NCBI GenBank assembly: GCA_965262875.1
Contig: OZ253569.1
Location: 620,001-684,000, forward strand
Reading direction: 5' to 3'
Origin: JBALVT01 sp965262875
GTDB taxonomy: Bacteria; Pseudomonadota; Gammaproteobacteria; Pseudomonadales; Halieaceae
DNA: 64,000 nucleotides
Shown here: positions 61,633 to 64,000 of the stretch, one piece after another
Layout: every line of letters begins with the position of its first letter
How positions within the stretch are numbered: the first letter of the stretch is position 1
The notes under the pieces: generated by a model
What the model was told of the DNA's origin: nothing
The model's database searches: none
Seen by the model: only the letters and a program-made list of their open reading frames with translations
Position numbers and translations under genes: made by a program

Positions 61633-64000
61633 ATGGCCAAAAAAGGCAAAATTGCCGATCCCCATGCCGCTCGCGAAGCCCAGCGCTATGACAACCCCAT
61701 ACCCAGTCGAGAAGCTATCCTCGAACTGCTGACCAAGGCCGAGAAGCCTCTCAAACACGCCCAAATCTGCCACGAGCTTGCGCTGGAGGATGAGCGGGCC
61801 ATCGACGCGTTGCGAAAGCGCCTGCGCGCCATGGAACGCGATGGGCAATTGATGCTTAACCGCCGCGATGCCTATGGCCTGGTCGACAAAATGAACCTGC
61901 TGCACTGCAATATCCAGGGGCACCGGGATGGTTACGGTTTTGCCATCCCGCTTTCGACGGGTGATGACGTGTATCTCAGTGCGCGTCAGATGCAGTTTGT
62001 GTTCGATGGCGACGAAGTGCTGGTTGCGGTTACCGGGCTCGACCGCAGAGGGCGGCAGGAGGGGAAGGTAGTTGAAGTTCTCAATCGCGGCAATCGCACT
62101 CTGGTGGGTCGTTATCAGGAGGAGAGCGGCATTGGATTTGTGGTTCCGGACAACAATCGTATCAATCATCAGATACTGATTCCCCCCAGAGAAAAGGGCA
62201 AAGCGCTTTCAGGGCAGATTGTCAGCGTTGTTATCACTGATTATCCCGTTCGCAATTTCCAGGCGAAGGGACGTATCAGTGAAGTTCTGGGTGACCATAT
62301 GGATCCCGGAATGGAGATCGATGTAGCCATCCGCTCCCATGATATTCCCTGGGAGTGGCCAGACAGTGTGCTCGACGAGGCTGGACGGCTTGAGCATGAG
62401 CCCCTTGAGGAAGACAAAGAGCACCGAGTCGATTTGCGCAAACTGGCCTTTGTGACCATTGATGGTGAGGATGCCAGGGATTTCGACGACGCGGTCTACT
62501 GTGAAAAGCGGGCCACTGGTGGCTGGCGCTTATGGGTTGCGATCGCCGATGTATCCCATTATGTTCGCTCTAGATCGGCGCTGGATGAAGAGGCGGCCAA
62601 GCGTGGCAACTCGGTCTATTTTCCAGAGAAGGTTGTGCCGATGCTTCCCGAGGCGCTCTCCAACGGGCTTTGCTCCTTAAAACCTGACGTTGATCGTTTG
62701 GCGATGGTCTGCGAAATGGAAATCAGCCGGGCCGGGAACCTGGGCAACTTTCGCTTCTATGAAAGCATTATTCACTCCCATGCTCGTCTGACCTACGCCC
62801 AGGTAGGCGAAGTGCTTGAAAAAGGGTCACACCCGGATGTCGACAAACGCAGAGTTGCAGATTTAAAACGCCTGCACAGCCTTTATAAAGTACTGTTGGG
62901 TGCGCGAGACAAGCGTGGCGCTATAGATTTCGACACCGTAGAAACGCGCATCATTTTCGATGAGCAGCGAAAAATTGAAGCGATTGTGCCAGTGGTCCGC
63001 AATGACGCACACAAGCTGATTGAAGAGTGCATGTTGAGTGCCAACGTCGCCGCCGCGCGATTTTTTGATGAGCAAAAGCTTCCCATTTTATACCGCGTAC
63101 ACGAAGGGCCGGGGGAACAAAAGCTGGAAAATCTGCGAGGCTTTTTGGGTGAGCTTGGGCTTGACCTGCGCGGTGGCGATAAGCCATCGCCCAGTGATTA
63201 CAGAGAGCTGCTCTCGGCTGTGGAAGAGCGCGAAGACACCTCGGTAATTCAAACCATGCTGCTTCGTTCTCTCAGCCAGGCTGTGTATCAGCCCGAAAAC
63301 AAAGGGCATTTCGGGCTGCACTATGCGGCCTACGCGCATTTCACCTCGCCAATCCGGCGCTATGCCGATCTGTTGGTGCACCGGGGTATCAGACATATTG
63401 TTCGCTCGAAAATTAAAACCAAGCAAGTGAAGCGTGTCAAAGGGGCGGAGCAGATTCCGGTCAAAAGTATCTTCCCTTACGATGAGCATTCAATGGTGGC
63501 TCAGGGCGAACACTGCTCAATGACCGAGCGGCGCGCCGATGACGCCACCCGAGATGTGCAGGCCTGGCTCAAGTGCGAATACCTACAAGAACACGTGGGT
63601 GATGAGTTTGGCGGGGTGATAGCCGCTGTCACCAGTTTCGGATTGTTTGTCGAGTTAGTAGACCTCTATATAGAGGGGCTTGTGCATATCAGTGCGCTGC
63701 CGGGAGATTATTACAACTTTGATGCTGCCAGGCAGCGCCTGGTCGGCGAGCGCAGTGGCAAGAGTTTCCAATTGGGCGGCAAGGTAAAAGTGATGGTCGC
63801 GCGAGTTGATCTGGACGACAAGAAGATTGATCTGGAACTTGTCGACGCTGGCACTTCGCCGAAATCTAAATCCGGGAAGGCCGGCAAATCGGGAAAAGCT
63901 AAACCCTCCGGTGGCAAATCGGGTTCGGGCAAGAAGCCGGCCGGGAAAAACCCACCGAGAAAACGCAAGAAGCCCGCCAGTGATAGCGCCAAGCCCAAGG
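61633..64000 (+). CDS. rnr: Ribonuclease R (3' end outside window)
   Basis: Processive 3'-5' exonuclease that degrades structured RNA. 789 codons are visible from the ATG at 61633 (MAKKGKIADPHAAREAQRYD). There is an N-terminal winged helix (LLTKAEKPLKHAQICHEL), cold-shock domains and the RNB catalytic centre with VTIDGEDARDFDDAVYC. SPIRRYADLLVHR and an S1 domain follow (GDEFGGVIAAVTSFGLFVEL). It ends in a Lys/Gly/Ser-rich tail that runs off the window. Normally followed by rlmB. Confidence 0.96.
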   Translation, partial: MAKKGKIADPHAAREAQRYDNPIPSREAILELLTKAEKPLKHAQICHELALEDERAIDALRKRLRAMERDGQLMLNRRDAYGLVDKMNLLHCNIQGHRDGYGFAIPLSTGDDVYLSARQMQFVFDGDEVLVAVTGLDRRGRQEGKVVEVLNRGNRTLVGRYQEESGIGFVVPDNNRINHQILIPPREKGKALSGQIVSVVITDYPVRNFQAKGRISEVLGDHMDPGMEIDVAIRSHDIPWEWPDSVLDEAGRLEHEPLEEDKEHRVDLRKLAFVTIDGEDARDFDDAVYCEKRATGGWRLWVAIADVSHYVRSRSALDEEAAKRGNSVYFPEKVVPMLPEALSNGLCSLKPDVDRLAMVCEMEISRAGNLGNFRFYESIIHSHARLTYAQVGEVLEKGSHPDVDKRRVADLKRLHSLYKVLLGARDKRGAIDFDTVETRIIFDEQRKIEAIVPVVRNDAHKLIEECMLSANVAAARFFDEQKLPILYRVHEGPGEQKLENLRGFLGELGLDLRGGDKPSPSDYRELLSAVEEREDTSVIQTMLLRSLSQAVYQPENKGHFGLHYAAYAHFTSPIRRYADLLVHRGIRHIVRSKIKTKQVKRVKGAEQIPVKSIFPYDEHSMVAQGEHCSMTERRADDATRDVQAWLKCEYLQEHVGDEFGGVIAAVTSFGLFVELVDLYIEGLVHISALPGDYYNFDAARQRLVGERSGKSFQLGGKVKVMVARVDLDDKKIDLELVDAGTSPKSKSGKAGKSGKAKPSGGKSGSGKKPAGKNPPRKRKKPASDSAKPK

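Overview
The window reads as the chromosome of a gammaproteobacterium, probably a marine member of the Cellvibrionales/Spongiibacteraceae or a close relative of Pseudomonadales. This rests on gene order: leuCDB-asd-fimV-truA-trpF-trpBA-accD-folC, rpoH-ftsXEY opposite rsmD-coaD, mutM-rpmGB-radC, coaBC-algC-argB-slmA, pyrE-crc-rph-yicC-gmk, and tRNA-Leu near rnr. Crc, SlmA, FimV and the long membrane-anchored AlgC all fit that group. The taxonomic placement is inference from synteny and protein character, not a database result.

Layout. 1-11.8 kb (minus strand): one long housekeeping run for leucine, aspartate-family and tryptophan synthesis, the polar hub protein FimV, tRNA pseudouridylation, acetyl-CoA carboxylase beta subunit and folate polyglutamylation, with a divergent LysR regulator at its head. 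12-24.7 kb: an accessory stretch with a palindrome-rich intergenic region, a hotdog thioesterase, a flavodoxin-like reductase, a small palindromic MITE adjoining an IS630 element, a CurA-type reductase, rlmL, a helix-turn-helix protein with a histone-like tail, a metallo-beta-lactamase-fold hydrolase, an IS4 element with perfect target duplication, and two divergent luciferase-like oxidoreductases. 24.9-31.8 kb: a nested cluster of ISL3, IS5-like and IS30 elements whose insertion order can be read from target-site duplications. It ends 6 bp before the rdgB start codon. 31.8-52.9 kb: dense core genes (rdgB-hemW, trmB, rpoH, ftsXEY, rsmD-coaD, mutM, ribosomal proteins L33 and L28, radC, coaBC, algC, argB, slmA, pyrE, crc, rph, yicC, gmk). 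53-56.6 kb: a second nested IS cluster directly after gmk, where rpoZ-spoT would usually be found. 56.8-64 kb: an orphan hypothetical gene, tRNA-Leu(CAG), a three-gene glycan cassette, and rnr running off the end.

How it fits together. Most of the window is central metabolism and cell-cycle core. The most notable regulatory feature is a perfect CIRCE operator in front of rpoH, suggesting that the HrcA repressor controls the heat-shock sigma factor. The two IS clusters share families and near-identical sequence in both orientations, and both lie where conserved gene neighbourhoods break. They therefore look like rearrangement points. Two small genes of unknown function (near 40.2 kb and 48.6 kb) appear frameshifted. 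I found no CRISPR array, phage, or toxin/defence system, and no clear candidate for a wholly new multi-gene system.
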